Positions 1 through 11,659 of a stretch of 64,000 bases of DNA are shown here, piece by piece (the first letter of the stretch is position 1; each line of letters opens with the position of its first letter). The notes beneath the pieces are model-generated. The model saw only the letters and a list, made by a program, of their open reading frames with translations, had not been told where the DNA came from and ran no database searches. A program made the translations under genes and the position numbers. Where the stretch lies: NCBI RefSeq assembly GCF_015832195.1, contig NC_052033.1, positions 1,488,001-1,552,000 of the forward strand, in the 5' to 3' direction. The DNA comes from Motacilla alba alba. Lineage: Eukaryota; Chordata; Aves; Passeriformes; Motacillidae.

Positions 1-947
1 TACTGGAGAACCCTGTGAAGAGCAGCATGTCTGAGGAAGGGAAATTGGTCAACATTGTCATACATGGTGAGCAGCAGGGAAATTTGAAGGGCTACAGCTT
101 ATTTACTATGATTGTCAGGAATGACTTAGATTAAAAAAAAAAAAAAAGAAACCCAAGAAAGTGGAATATATATCTGAAAAATGTCATAGGTGTGTACTTC
201 CTTTGAGATCCCAAAGGCTGCCTTTGAAGTCCTTTCTCAAGAACAGAGTTGGATGTGACACTCTGGATTAAAAAGAATAACCAGAGGCATCTCTGTGTCC
301 AGAGGTGCTCTTGGATGCACACTAAGGTAAATTCAAGACACCTCCCACCCCCAAGAGCCTTGTTTCCATGTCATGATCATGTTAATTAGCAGTTTAGAGC
401 AGATGCTGACTCTAAAGAGGTCTGCTTTCAATATCAAAAGAAACAGAGCAAAGGGAAGCAGTCAGAGAGAAGAGAACCTCCAGGTGTAGCAATGCCGTGC
501 ACAGAGAGGAGGGAATGCTGCAGGACAGCAAACCCTCAGAGCTCCACAGGTGACCCAGGCTGCCAAAATCCCTCCCCTTGCTCTGCACAGACCTACTCCT
601 AGAGCCCCTGAAAGCAGTGTGCCTTGGGGGAAGGTTCTACTCCTCAGTGCTATGGACTGTGCCACAGAATTCTGCCAAAATGGAAAAAAAGAAAGCAATG
701 AGTCGTGGAGAAGTTCTGTGTCAGCTTATTGGTTTTTCTTGTCCTCTGGTGGGAAGTATGGAGGAGGAGGTGGCTGGTCCTGCAATAAAGATGACAAAAG
801 GACATCAGTGCATGGCTAAGAATGAAATACTAAACTCAAGGCCCCCAAAAAACCCAAGACACCAACCCAACTTTGCTGTGCCACTGAGAGAAGATCTGCC
901 AGACACACACTGGGCCCCCCTGCAGCCCCAGAGCAGCAGGGACTCAC
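1..947 (-). other. WBP2: Last intron of WBP2 (partial)
   Basis: No coding exon is recognisable here. The preceding WBP2 exon ends at a clean donor at 948, and the short final exon, expected to encode a proline/tyrosine-rich tail, was searched for and not found. It should lie to the left of the window. An A-rich tract lies near 134-149. Nothing else stands out. Confidence 0.6.
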
Positions 948-3900
948 CGTGGGCATGTAGACATTGTGGGGGTTGCCTGGGCTGTAGTAAGCACTGGCAG
1001 CAGCTTCAGCAGCCTTGGCTTCAGCTGTCACAGGGAGAGAAGTGACAGGTTAGGGACACACAGAGAACTCTTACAATAAAACAAGAACTCCTGGCCACCA
1101 AGAGTTACTAACAGAGCACCCAGTGCTCTGTTGCAAAACAGCTACAACAAACACAATTGAGCATTATCTCTTCCAGTCACCACAGAATTGCCAATTCCCA
1201 GTGAAACAGAGGAAGACTGAGTTTGGAAATGTCACCTGGGACTTGCATGTCAGGCATAAATAAATAAAAATAAATAAATAACTAAATGCTTGCTGTTGCC
1301 TTGCCTAAATACAGACAATACCCTTTATAAACAGCCAGTGAACAAACCATCCTTCGTGGGAGTGAAATCAACAGGCAAAACAAAAATCAGCCCAAGTTTA
1401 TAGCAGCTCAGGGGATTAGTGTATTAGAGATGGTAATTTATGAGCATAATCCAGATCCTCCATTTCTGCAGAACACAAAAATCTTGTACAACCCTCTGGA
1501 GCAGCGCCACTTTCCAAATAATAGTTCAAAGATGAATGGTTGTTTATTCAAACTGAACAGAAAAGTTAAATCCTTATCCAAACAAATATTCTTATCTGCA
1601 AGAGATCTATGGCTGTGCCCAACCACAGTAGCTCTTTTTTCATTTTAATAAATCCCAAATGAGTGAAAAATGAGACTGATATTTCCTCAGCTCATTTCCA
1701 TCCTCTCTTCCCCTGTTCCATATTGTTTCAGCAAAAATAATCACATCAAGAATGAAACAGGGGAAGGGGAAGCAAATATCACCAAAGCCAAAGTTGTGAA
1801 CTAAAATGGACCACAAACACATTTCACCATCAGTTTCCTTGTATTCATCCTTTAGGGCAAGGTTACCACCACAGGAGAATCACAAACTGTATTTTTTCTG
1901 TAAAATGCCCACTTATAGTGTCTACCCTGGAGAGTATCAGGCTGGACTCCAGACTGAGCTGGATATACAAGGCTGGAGATTAGGGGAGCTCCCAAATCCC
2001 TTTTCTAAACAATTTTCAACTTCTAAGTGGAGCTTCGAAGGTCCCCAAAAGACAAGAAACAAAGGCTGTTTCATTCCTAACAAAACTGTTGTGAGCTCAT
2101 TCCCCTGGACACGCTCCTTACCTGCAGGGGTGGAGGGCAGGTCTGGGCCACTGACAGGGGGCTCCATAGGCCCTGGGTATGGTGGGGGTGGAAGCTGCAT
2201 GTAGCCCATGTTTCCATCTGCTGCAGGAGGACCAGGATAAAAGTCTGTCAGGAAAGGAGATCACACAACAAGAGACTTAACTCTGGGTGGAGCTATCAAC
2301 CAAAAGAAGCCAAGGCAAACATGATTAAACTCAGGAACAAATGCTACACAAGTCATCACTAAAACACTGAGTAAAATATGTTTTTCTTGCCCTTTTTACC
2401 TATTTTAACTCTTCGCCACTGGAATAACCACCAGCCTCAGTTCCCAGGCTTACCTGGAGGAGGAGGTGGGTATGGATAGCCCCCATTAGCTGCAGGTGGT
2501 GCAAAAGCATAGGATCCATTTGGCATGTAGGAATAGCCATAAGCTCCACTGGGTATTTCACCTCTGGAGACTGGGAAAGCAAAGACAAGACCTCATCAGA
2601 ACATCAAGCCTGCCTCAAACGCAGGCCAAGAACTCCAACAACCTTAGAGAGCCCTTATCAGAAAAATAAGTGTCCTCCCCATAAATCTGCTGCCCGTTGG
2701 ATGTAAGAAAAGATATTTTTAAAGCAAGCTTCAGGCTCCTGAAACCACAGAACTCTGGCAGACACCCCCAGACTTCCCTACCTTGTGATGCCACCTGCAG
2801 CATCCGCTGCCCAAATTCAATTGCACCCCCAGCTGAAAAGGTCATCTTGAATGTGGCAGATCCTTCCCAGCCACCTGAGGGAGGAAAGCAAGGAGAAGCC
2901 ATTTCCATGTTATTTAGGTTACATGCTGCATCCACAGATGCTCTGTATATAATTCTTAAAAGAGATTATCCCAAAAATCCACACCTAAAAAAAAAAAAGA
3001 AAAAAAAAGCAATGGAAGTGGCAGAATTATGGTATCATCAGAAAAATTCACACTGGGGTATTGTCAGGTCAAGAGACACCTGAAGCAGAAACATCCATGA
3101 GGGAGAGCTCCAAAAGCTTTCTGGAGTTGTGACTATTGCCACAGTAGCTGTCACAGGCCAAGCTATCAGGAGTGCTGGATTTGCTCTTCCTTTGGATAAG
3201 ATTAGTGCAGAAGACAGGGATTTTGTTAATCCCGTTTGCTAAAAAGCCTCTGCAACGACACCTAACTGCCAGCTCCAAATTAGTTTGGGAGTCTGAGTGC
3301 CCAACAAAGCAAAGAGCTTAATGAAAAACATGGTCCACATAAATCCATTAGAGGCCGTGGAAGATATTTCAAGTCAGGATAAATAAAAATTAGAAAACAA
3401 ATAAATTAGTGACATCTCACATTACAGTATAAAAAAGAAAAACGTGCACAGTCCAGAGTCCCAAGAAAGCATCAAAGCAGAAGCTGTGCTGAAACAGAAA
3501 CAAGTAGATTAAAGAGCCTTTTAAGCTAAACCAGACTCTCATGTCTGTTCAGACAACATCATTATTAAAAGAGATAGCCTCTGGGGAAAATTAACAAAGA
3601 TTTAGCTAAAGCCTTTTGCCTTTCACACTGTTTAGTTTGTCATTAATGCTCAGGCTCCCTCTCATGCTGGATGGTCTCACTCAGCTCCCATGCAGAAGCT
3701 ACAATGCAGATTTCAGAACTGAAAGCTGAAGGCTCTTACATCCTGTGCTGTGATTTCTGTGCCACAACTGCTAGACTGAATCAAGCTGAGAATGAAAGTT
3801 TGCTGAACTGTGCCTTTGGTAAAAAGAAAATAAAAAAATCAGTCAAAACCAAAATTATTCTTTAAAATGTCTGCCACGGCCTTCTCATTGAGTTTAATGT

Positions 3901-6900
3901 GAAACAGCTCCTTAAATTCCCTGATTTCAAGATAATCCATTCCCTTCCAAGTGCCATTTTCACTGCCAGGATGCAGCACAGCTGTCCTTGAACTGCACAA
4001 GAAACACAATGGTGAAAGTGCTCTGGAGATCTTCACCTGAACCCAAACAGCCAGAAAGGATCTGAGTTTTTGGCACAGGAGAACCTGGATGCAGTGGGAT
4101 AGGAGATCCCAAGTGACCAAAGCAAAATGACATCTTTGTTCTTGCTGACTCTGCTCTGATGTTCATTTGCTGAGGTCGCTTGTTTGAATTTTCTGTTTTG
4201 CAGAGGGCAGGAGGGAGATGGGCTGCAGAGCACATCTGAGCACATCTGCTCATTGCAGCTGAACAGGGAGCTGGTAAGGGGAATGTTTTTAGCTGCCAAT
4301 GAAAGAAACACATTTTCACAGGAGTGTGAAAACCCATTTGGACCGTGTCAAGGTTGGGTTAGCCAGGATTTTGCTAAGAAGTGAGCAGCTGAACTGAGAC
4401 CCAGAACACCCACGGTGTGATACCTACCTCCTGCCTCTGCTTTCACTGTGCCCTTGATGTAATTTGCTCCGAACACTGGCTGCTTAATCTCACAATCCTT
4501 CAACAAATAAAAGGGCATCACAAATGACTGCATAGCATCCTTCCCCTTTGACACAAAGATAACCTGAAAGAAAATAACATTACAAGAGCTAATCAAAACA
4601 AACAGGAAACACAGCCCTGATTTATTATATGAACAGACTTCTCCATGGACTGAAACTCCCTCCCACATCACGAGCTCCACAAGCCAAAAGCTACACCAAA
4701 CAGCCACAGGGCTAAACCAAATCATCAAGGCACTAAAGCCTTCCAGGAAGTCCCTTGCTCAGATAATGCTCCTTCCAGCTTCCAGAGAACCTGCTGCTCC
4801 ACACAGCTATGATTTAGTAGCTGTGCCGTTGCATTCAGCATTTCCAGACCACTGCTAATTTCCAGTTTGAAGATGCCTGATGGACTAAACAGCTGCCTGT
4901 ACAAGAACTAATCAGATTTATTATCTGGTGACAAATAGATGGGATATGCCATGAATTCATAATGCTTCCCAGAGGGAGAAGATGAGCCACACTTCAAGCA
5001 GGAGTAGATTATCCTGACTTTCATACACTGAGGACATTTAAATACAGACTCCAGGGCTGTTATCTCCTTAGACAAGATAAAGCCTTTCACCACTTACCCG
5101 GTAGGGAGTCAGGAACACACTCCCTTTCTTGGTGCCCTTGAAGGCCTCTGGCATCGGCTCCAGATCACTGAAGGTGATTTCTACATGGTCATAGGTCATC
5201 AAAACACTGCAAACAGTGACACAAGAGACAGCAGGTACAGCTCAAGGCAGAAACGCAGCAGGCACAGAAGTTTACTGACCTACCAAAACCACCTGTAACC
5301 TCAGCATTGATGGAGATGCTGAGCAGACAGAATCAGTTCTGGTTTGCCTTTTTTGTTGTTGTTGTTGTTGGCAGCAGCAACTGAAGTAGCCCTGGCTGCT
5401 TGTTCCCTTCCCAGTGTGCTGACACAGCTGCTGCTGTCTGCACAACCACGCAGCAAACCCAGTCTGAGTTTGATCAAAATCTCAAGACTTTTTGTTGTTT
5501 TCATTTTAAATTGTTTCGCATTTCTTCATTTTGCTGGATCGGTTCCCTAATTCAGCTGTCCACAAGTGACACGACAGAGGAAGGACTGCGGGAGAAGAAA
5601 CTGCTCAGGCTGGCTTATGCAACAGGGCTGCTGAAGGTCCCACCACAGCTCAAGCACCTTTGACACAAAATGTGATCCAGAGGAGTTCCCCTTCCTTGCC
5701 ACAAGATTCCATTAACTCGGGTTGCCTGCACCCATTCCTTCATTCTCAATTACAAACTGACCTGATTAAAACCTTTGGACACAGCATGTAACTTGTGTTG
5801 ACATTACAGCATCCACATTAGGGACTCTAATCCCTAAAGCTGCAGAAATCTCCACCACCTCTATCTTTGGCAGCTGACGTGTTTCCATCCTCAGTCATCT
5901 GCCACTAAATACCTGTCCCTCCAGGAACAGCTCGGGAAGGGCAGTGGGACCAGCTCTGTTCAGGCTGCAGCATTCCAGCTGGATCAGCCCAGGGACAGGC
6001 AGGCCCTGATGCAAGGCAGGCTGGCAGCTGGGAACAGCAACACCTTCGGCTCCCATTCTCTCAGGGAATGCACACTTAAGTACCTGAGTTGATCTTACTA
6101 AAGCCTTCTAAGAAAAGCCATATACCAAGTGGAAGTCAGCCACAGAATTCCTACACCAGTGTTTAAGGGGCCCGTGGAAAGAAGCGCTGGAGGATGAAGC
6201 GCTCCTTTGTCCCCGAAGCAGATGACTGCCACGTCAGAAGCACGCTGGCAGCCGGCGGGCCCGGCCAGCCCTCTGCCATGCAGACAGAGGCAGCTCTGTG
6301 CAGCTTGCCGTTTCCATGGTTACAGCCCAACACCTTTTTCCAAGGCTGTCGCTGCCTCCCGCACACGCGGAAAGGGGGCTGTGCTCCGGGAGCCCGGCGA
6401 ACCTCAGCGGGCAGCCTTGGGCTGAGGCACGATGCAGGGGCAGCTCCCAGGGGAGAGGCCTGGCTCCAGCCACATCACCTGGGCGGGAGCTGAGCCCTCG
6501 GGGGAGAGGCTGGGGACGGCAGCAAGAGCCAGCAGCAGGCTGGGGGACAGGCTGGACGCTGAGGGAAGCGGTGTAGGGGGCGAGGCCCGCGGCTGAAGCC
6601 CAGCAGAGCTCCCCTCGACAGGCCCGGGGGCGGGAGGATACCTACAGCCACTATGCCGTAGGGAGATGAGGGGAGCACGAGCAACGCCGGCACCGAGAGG
6701 GTCACAGCACGCCCTTCACCCGCCTCGCCCCCTCAGCACGTCCCCCCGTGACCCACACAGCCGCTGCCCCGGAGGGGGAAGGCAGGAGGGGGGCGGGGGG
6801 AGAAGGCAACTCGCCGCTAACCCCCGGCTCCCGAGGCCGGAGGAGGGGAGAAGGGGATAGCACCTCACTTCTCGCTGTTGTTAACGATGACGCCGCCGCC

Positions 6901-6927
6901 CTCCGAGTGGTTCTTGTTGAGCGCCAT
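948..6927 (-). CDS. WBP2: WW domain-binding protein 2 (3' end missing)
   Basis: Seven coding exons on the minus strand: 6869-6927, 5098-5206, 4428-4563, 2782-2874, 2454-2570, 2122-2244 and 948-1024, together 714 bases (238 codons) with all phases matching. The start codon at 6927-6925 gives [13 protein letters not shown], the conserved WBP2 N-terminus. Exons 1-4 encode the GRAM/PH-like domain (about residues 1-130), including [10 protein letters not shown] and [16 protein letters not shown]. Exons 5-7 encode the proline-rich tail with a PPPPY run, which contains the PPxY motif that binds WW-domain proteins such as YAP, NEDD4 and WWOX. The family protein is about 261 residues, so roughly 20 C-terminal residues are missing with the last exon, off the left edge. 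In mammals it is a nuclear and cytoplasmic transcription co-activator linked to YAP/TAZ and steroid receptor signalling. It is the left member of the conserved WBP2-TRIM47-TRIM65-MRPL38-ACOX1 block. Confidence 0.96.
1256..1283. repeat. AAAT microsatellite
   Basis: An imperfect run of AAAT units lies in a WBP2 intron. It is a simple-sequence repeat with no visible function. Confidence 0.8.
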
Positions 6928-7017
6928 CGCCGCCTCCTCCGCCTCCTCCTCCTCACAGCATCCACCCCGCTCTGCGCCTGCGCGGGAAAAAGGTGCGCCG
7001 TCAATGGGACTGAGGGG

Positions 7018-7221
7018 CATACTGGGAGTTGTAGTCATCTCCATCAATGGAGTGGATCGCTTGTCTCTCCGCGCGGTGCATGCTGGGAGTTGTAGTCCAT
7101 CTCATACCACAGTACCTTGCGCCGTTTCCCCGCGCGGAGCATTCCGGGAGCTGTAGTCCGTCCGTACACGGTATTAACATCCTCCGTGTCTGCCGCGTGG
7201 TGCATGCTGGGAGCTGTAGGC
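7018..7221 (-). promoter_or_regulatory. WBP2: WBP2 promoter with four ZNF143/THAP11-type sites
   Basis: About 90-290 bp upstream of the WBP2 start codon the sequence repeats with a period of 61-63 bp. Each unit opens with a version of CATGCTGGGAGTTGTAGTC (7018-7036, 7079-7097, 7140-7158, 7203-7221), and units end with a CCGCGCGGTG-like box. On the minus strand this core reads as ACTACAACTCCCAGCATG, which matches the known SBS element bound by ZNF143 and THAP11/HCFC1 at CpG promoters. The GGGAG cores start at 7024, 7085, 7146 and 7209. The second copy is closest to consensus. The match is seen directly; binding is inferred. Confidence 0.85.
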
Positions 7222-10200
7222 CGGCCGCCATGATGCCCCCTTTCCCCGCCTCAGGGCCTGACACCCTGTCTCTCTATAATTGTGCTGTTTGGTGGAGTAA
7301 AATAAAAATAATCCCGGATATCTGGCGGTTCTGCACATGAAATGAGGTTTAGCCCCTTAAACGGCGAAGATGCTTCATTTCCCACGATTTTTTAAATTCC
7401 CACTCGATGTGCATTTCCCGTTTTGCACACTCGCAAAAAGATTTCTGATCCTGTTACTGGCTGCTTTCAGTGATGGAGTCGAGCACACCCGAAAAATTAC
7501 CTTTATATTGAAGTGTGTTAAACTAGAAGGACTAACTGGTTGCCTTGTAAACAAGCCAGGACCGTGTCTGTGTCTCTCTGTCAGGAATCTGGGAGCAAGA
7601 AAATAGCTGTGACATCTGCAGGAAGGGTCTAAACTCTCACCTCCAGGTGTGCAAGCAAGAGGAATTTAAAAAAATTAAGGATTGCATAACTTCATTAAAA
7701 ATAAGAACCCTGCAAAACTGTTTGAAGAGCTCCCTCAGATGAGTAACTGACAGGTGTATATTAATAATATACAAATAAGAGCATGCATTGTCCTGTATTA
7801 TATATTTTTAGATGGATCGGAGCTATTCCCTGGATTTGCAGCCCAGTCCTGTCTGAGAACCAGACATGGGTGGGGGGGAAAGCACAAAAACGACATAATG
7901 GAAACCAGATTTAAATAAATGCAGTGACATAATCTGTATGGTTTCTTGGCAGGAAAAGAACAAGTTTGTGCTTTTCATATCCGCTTTTTCAATAAGCAGT
8001 AAGTTTCCCTTTTAAGAAACAGCCATAACAAACAGTTCTGATTCTTCTCCTATTAAAGTCAGGAGCAGAATCCACTCGGCTTCCACTGAAACGCCCAGAT
8101 GGAGCATTGGCACCTCACATGGACTAAGGCTCACCAAATAACATTTTTATCCTAACTCCAATTGACATTTGGGATTAAGAAAAACAGACTTCACTTTAAA
8201 AAGATGCTGCTGTAATTGTCAGCGTGTGTGTGAAGGTCTAAACCTCCTCATCACACAGAAAACCTTGGAAAGTTATTCTCTAAAACTTAAAAATACTAAG
8301 GAAAAAATACCTAATCTGATAATATTTTTTATTTGTAGAATGAGGACAGACATAGCAGAGAGAACTGAGACAATTCATTGTTTTGAATTGCCCAAGGCTG
8401 ACAATTATTACTGGATTTTAAGGTTCTTCCACTCCTTTTGCAATAAAAATGTGAATGTGGAAGAATTCCCTTGGACACACTTGGAAAATAAAATCTGTGT
8501 TATTTTATGCCAGATGTACAGGACACAGAAAAGTAAACATGAGATAATGGGACAAGTCAAATGGTTTGGTATTTAAAGGAAAGACAACCCAGGGCAATGA
8601 CTGTATCATATTTAATGGTCAAATCATAGTCTCTAACACCATTACATTATTCTGTTACAGTTTTTTCACGCACTGTAAAACAGCCTACAGTTACTGTATT
8701 TAAAAAATCCTAATTAAAAAGAGGAACACTCTGTGACAGCAGAAATAACCCAAGGGAACAAGGAAAGGCTGTTTAAACTGCCAAGTGCTATCGATCCATC
8801 TCAGCTCATCTCGCCCTGCATTTAACCCTTTGTTTACAGCAAAAGCAGGGATCCAGAGCTGGCACAGTGCACACTCCCCGATCGCTCCAGTTTACAAACT
8901 CCTGGCAGCACAGAGCAAACTCTGACCCAGCTCCTGAGGGGCTTGCTCCTATTGGAAACCATCCCTAAAGCAGGAGGGTTTTTCAGGATAAAAGCAAGCA
9001 GCTGGAGAGGCTTGGGCAGCACCTCCCAGCTGTGGCACATCCACAGGAGCCCCCCGGATGCTCCATGGAGCTGCATCCATGGATCCCCCCAAAGCAGCAG
9101 CACAACCCCACACCATACCCAGACACCCAGAGGCCTCTTGAGCTGCTCCCAGGTGGTGGCAGGGTGGAAAGAGAGGATCCCTCTGGGCCTCCCAAGCCCT
9201 GAAGGAGGTCAGAGGTTTGCGTCTGTGCGTTGGGAAAGTGGAGGAGGGTGGGATGAGTGGCTCCAGCGTGGGTTTCCCCTTGGAGCAATCAATCCACCTA
9301 CGGTGAAACCAAACAGCAAAGACCCAGATCTGCTGTGTTTACTCTGGCAAAACTCCTCGCTGCAAACTGTGGGAGTTTAGCCTGAATAAATGAGATTTAG
9401 GGCGCAGACGTGGGCCCACGTGGGAGATCTCTTCCTGCAGAGATGAAGGTTCCTTCCCTGCCTTGTCCTGCCAGGATGTGACCGTGCACGGGCTGTGGCA
9501 CAGCTCTGCCTTTCTCATTCCATCAGGAGCTCCTGGGACCACGTTCTGCCCCTGTGCACAGAGCAGCCTGCTCTGTGTCACCGCTGACATCTCGTGCAAG
9601 GGCTGAGCTCTGCAGGGGCCGCTGGCGCCAGCCAAACAAAGAGGGTTTGGAGCTCAGGAGGCAGGGAATGAATTCCCATCCGGACAGAAGTCTGGGCAGC
9701 ATTCCCACCAGCCAGGAAAGGCCAAGATTTCAGCTGAAGATTTCATTCTGGAAGCCCCACTGTTCCTTTTCCCACTGCTCGCAGCAGTTTAGGAGTAACC
9801 TCATGCAGGGGAGGAGGAGGAAGAGGAAGAATTTGCAGACAGATCCCAGCAAGCCCCTTCCCAAACTGACTCACCAGCCTTGCCCCAGGGAAGGGGTGGC
9901 TGCATTCAGACCTTTCATCCACTAAAATATCCTAATTTTCAAGGCACTGGCAGCTCTTTCTGCACCAGCAGAAACTGGCAGCGATGGCAAAGGAGTCACA
10001 GTAAAGGTTTCTTTGAGCCTCAGCATGTAAACGTGGCTTTAACTTCAAACCTCCCAGCTTTGTGCCTGCCTTTTCTTCACATTCACATTTTCCCCTTGGC
10101 TCCACTTGAATATAGCACTATGATTTCCAGCTTATCCTTTGGGAAAAAAAAAAAATCTCATATATTTAGCTGAATGGGCTGTTTATTATTCCTGCAGGTT

Positions 10201-11659
10201 GTTGCATCATCCCTGACTCACTCATGCCAGTGAAGAACCTGACCCTCTGTATTTTCTCTCCAGGTGTACATTACACAGCACCACGGTTCTGTAAAGCAAG
10301 CTTTGGGAGGTAGGTAGCAAAATGACCCCAGAAAAAATAAACTTGTGGAAAGGCACGCTGTGCTGAGACAGGGGCTGCTCTGTGCCTCCCTCACAGGCAG
10401 TATTTCTGTGTTTTCCTTCTGAAAAAACTCCCTTAGGACATGTGAACTGGCAGTTTTGTTTCTCATCCTCGAGTTTCCACCTTTCCTGAAGGGAACAGTG
10501 TTCCCTCTCGCCTGAGAGTAGTTTTTGTTAATTGTTACTTATTCCCAGAGTCCAAAGGGTCATTTAGTGGCTGACTGATGCTGCACCTTTACTGAGGCAC
10601 TCACAGCTGTCCTAGAACACTAAACCAGACCATTTATCTCTGAGCCATATTCACAGCACCTCTGTCACTAAAAATTTCTAAGCTAAGGGGCAGATTTTCA
10701 GCTCAAGTGTGCCCAGGGTTCTTGAAGAGCTGGTCGTTTAACAGTACTAAAATCCCCCAGAACAGTAGTGCCATCAAAAACATGGGGGAAAATTTGGCTG
10801 TAAAGCCTTGCTGAGAATTGCTAAGAATTCCAAAGAATCTGTTTACTTAAAGCACATCCTCAAAACTTGGTTTGTGCTCCTCCCTTCCCCAGCTCCAGGT
10901 GGGAACAGTGGTGCTGCTTCTCGGCAGGAGGTTTCTCCCTTTCCCGTCCGGGCAGAGATCCTTGTTTCACATTTGCAGCACTAATGGGTGGGCAGCCCTG
11001 CAAGGAGAGGTGCTGCACTGCCCCAGCATCACCCCAGCACCCAGCCAGGCTCCTCCACATCCCTCTCCCTGCAGCGCCATCTCGCCCATGCCAGGGCACA
11101 GAGGTGATGGGAAGTGACCACGTCTGCCTTGGGGGTGCACCTGGTCTACACAGGGCTTGCTCCATCAAAGGCACTTCGTGAGGAGCATGCAGAGGGTGTC
11201 AATGAGGCAGCACTTAAAAAAGCATCAGCAACAGAGCCTGAGATAAGGCACAAAGCATCTGCACAAGTCACTGGGGCAGAGCGAGCAGAGGTGAAGCAGA
11301 GGGACTGGGCAGGTGGCCAAGGCACAGCTCCAAATCCATGTGGCACTTCTGAGCAGCACACTTTACCAAGAAAGGCTGTCGCAGTCCCTGATGTCCACAA
11401 AGGGAAGCTGAGGGGCAGGGAGCAGCACGGGGACTGGCCCAAGCTCACTCAGGGGCAGAGCTGGCACTCGGATCCAGCCCCGTCCTGGCCCCCAGCCCTG
11501 CCCATCAGAGCCTCCATCCAACCCTGGGTCCCCAACAGTGCAGAGAGGAGGGAGGGCTGCCACAGAGACAGACAGAGCTACCAAGGAGAGGTGGCAATAA
11601 CCTGAATAACCTGCAGGAGAGACTTCTGTGGGTCTGTGCGTGCCCCTCTCCCCGGGCAG
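7222..11659. other. WBP2-TRIM47 intergenic region and probable TRIM47 3' UTR
   Basis: No coding exon, RNA gene or clear repeat family was recognised. The right part should be the TRIM47 3' UTR. The first minus-strand AATAAA downstream of the TRIM47 stop that I can find is at 10182-10187, giving a candidate 3' UTR of about 1.5 kb. Open frames here, including a 135-codon one at 8169-8576, show no recognisable domain and no supporting splice signals. Confidence 0.5.

Noticed and set aside
8169..8576. A 135-codon plus-strand frame in the WBP2-TRIM47 gap
   Set aside because: No conserved motif, no CpG promoter and no splice context. Consistent with chance in AT-rich sequence.
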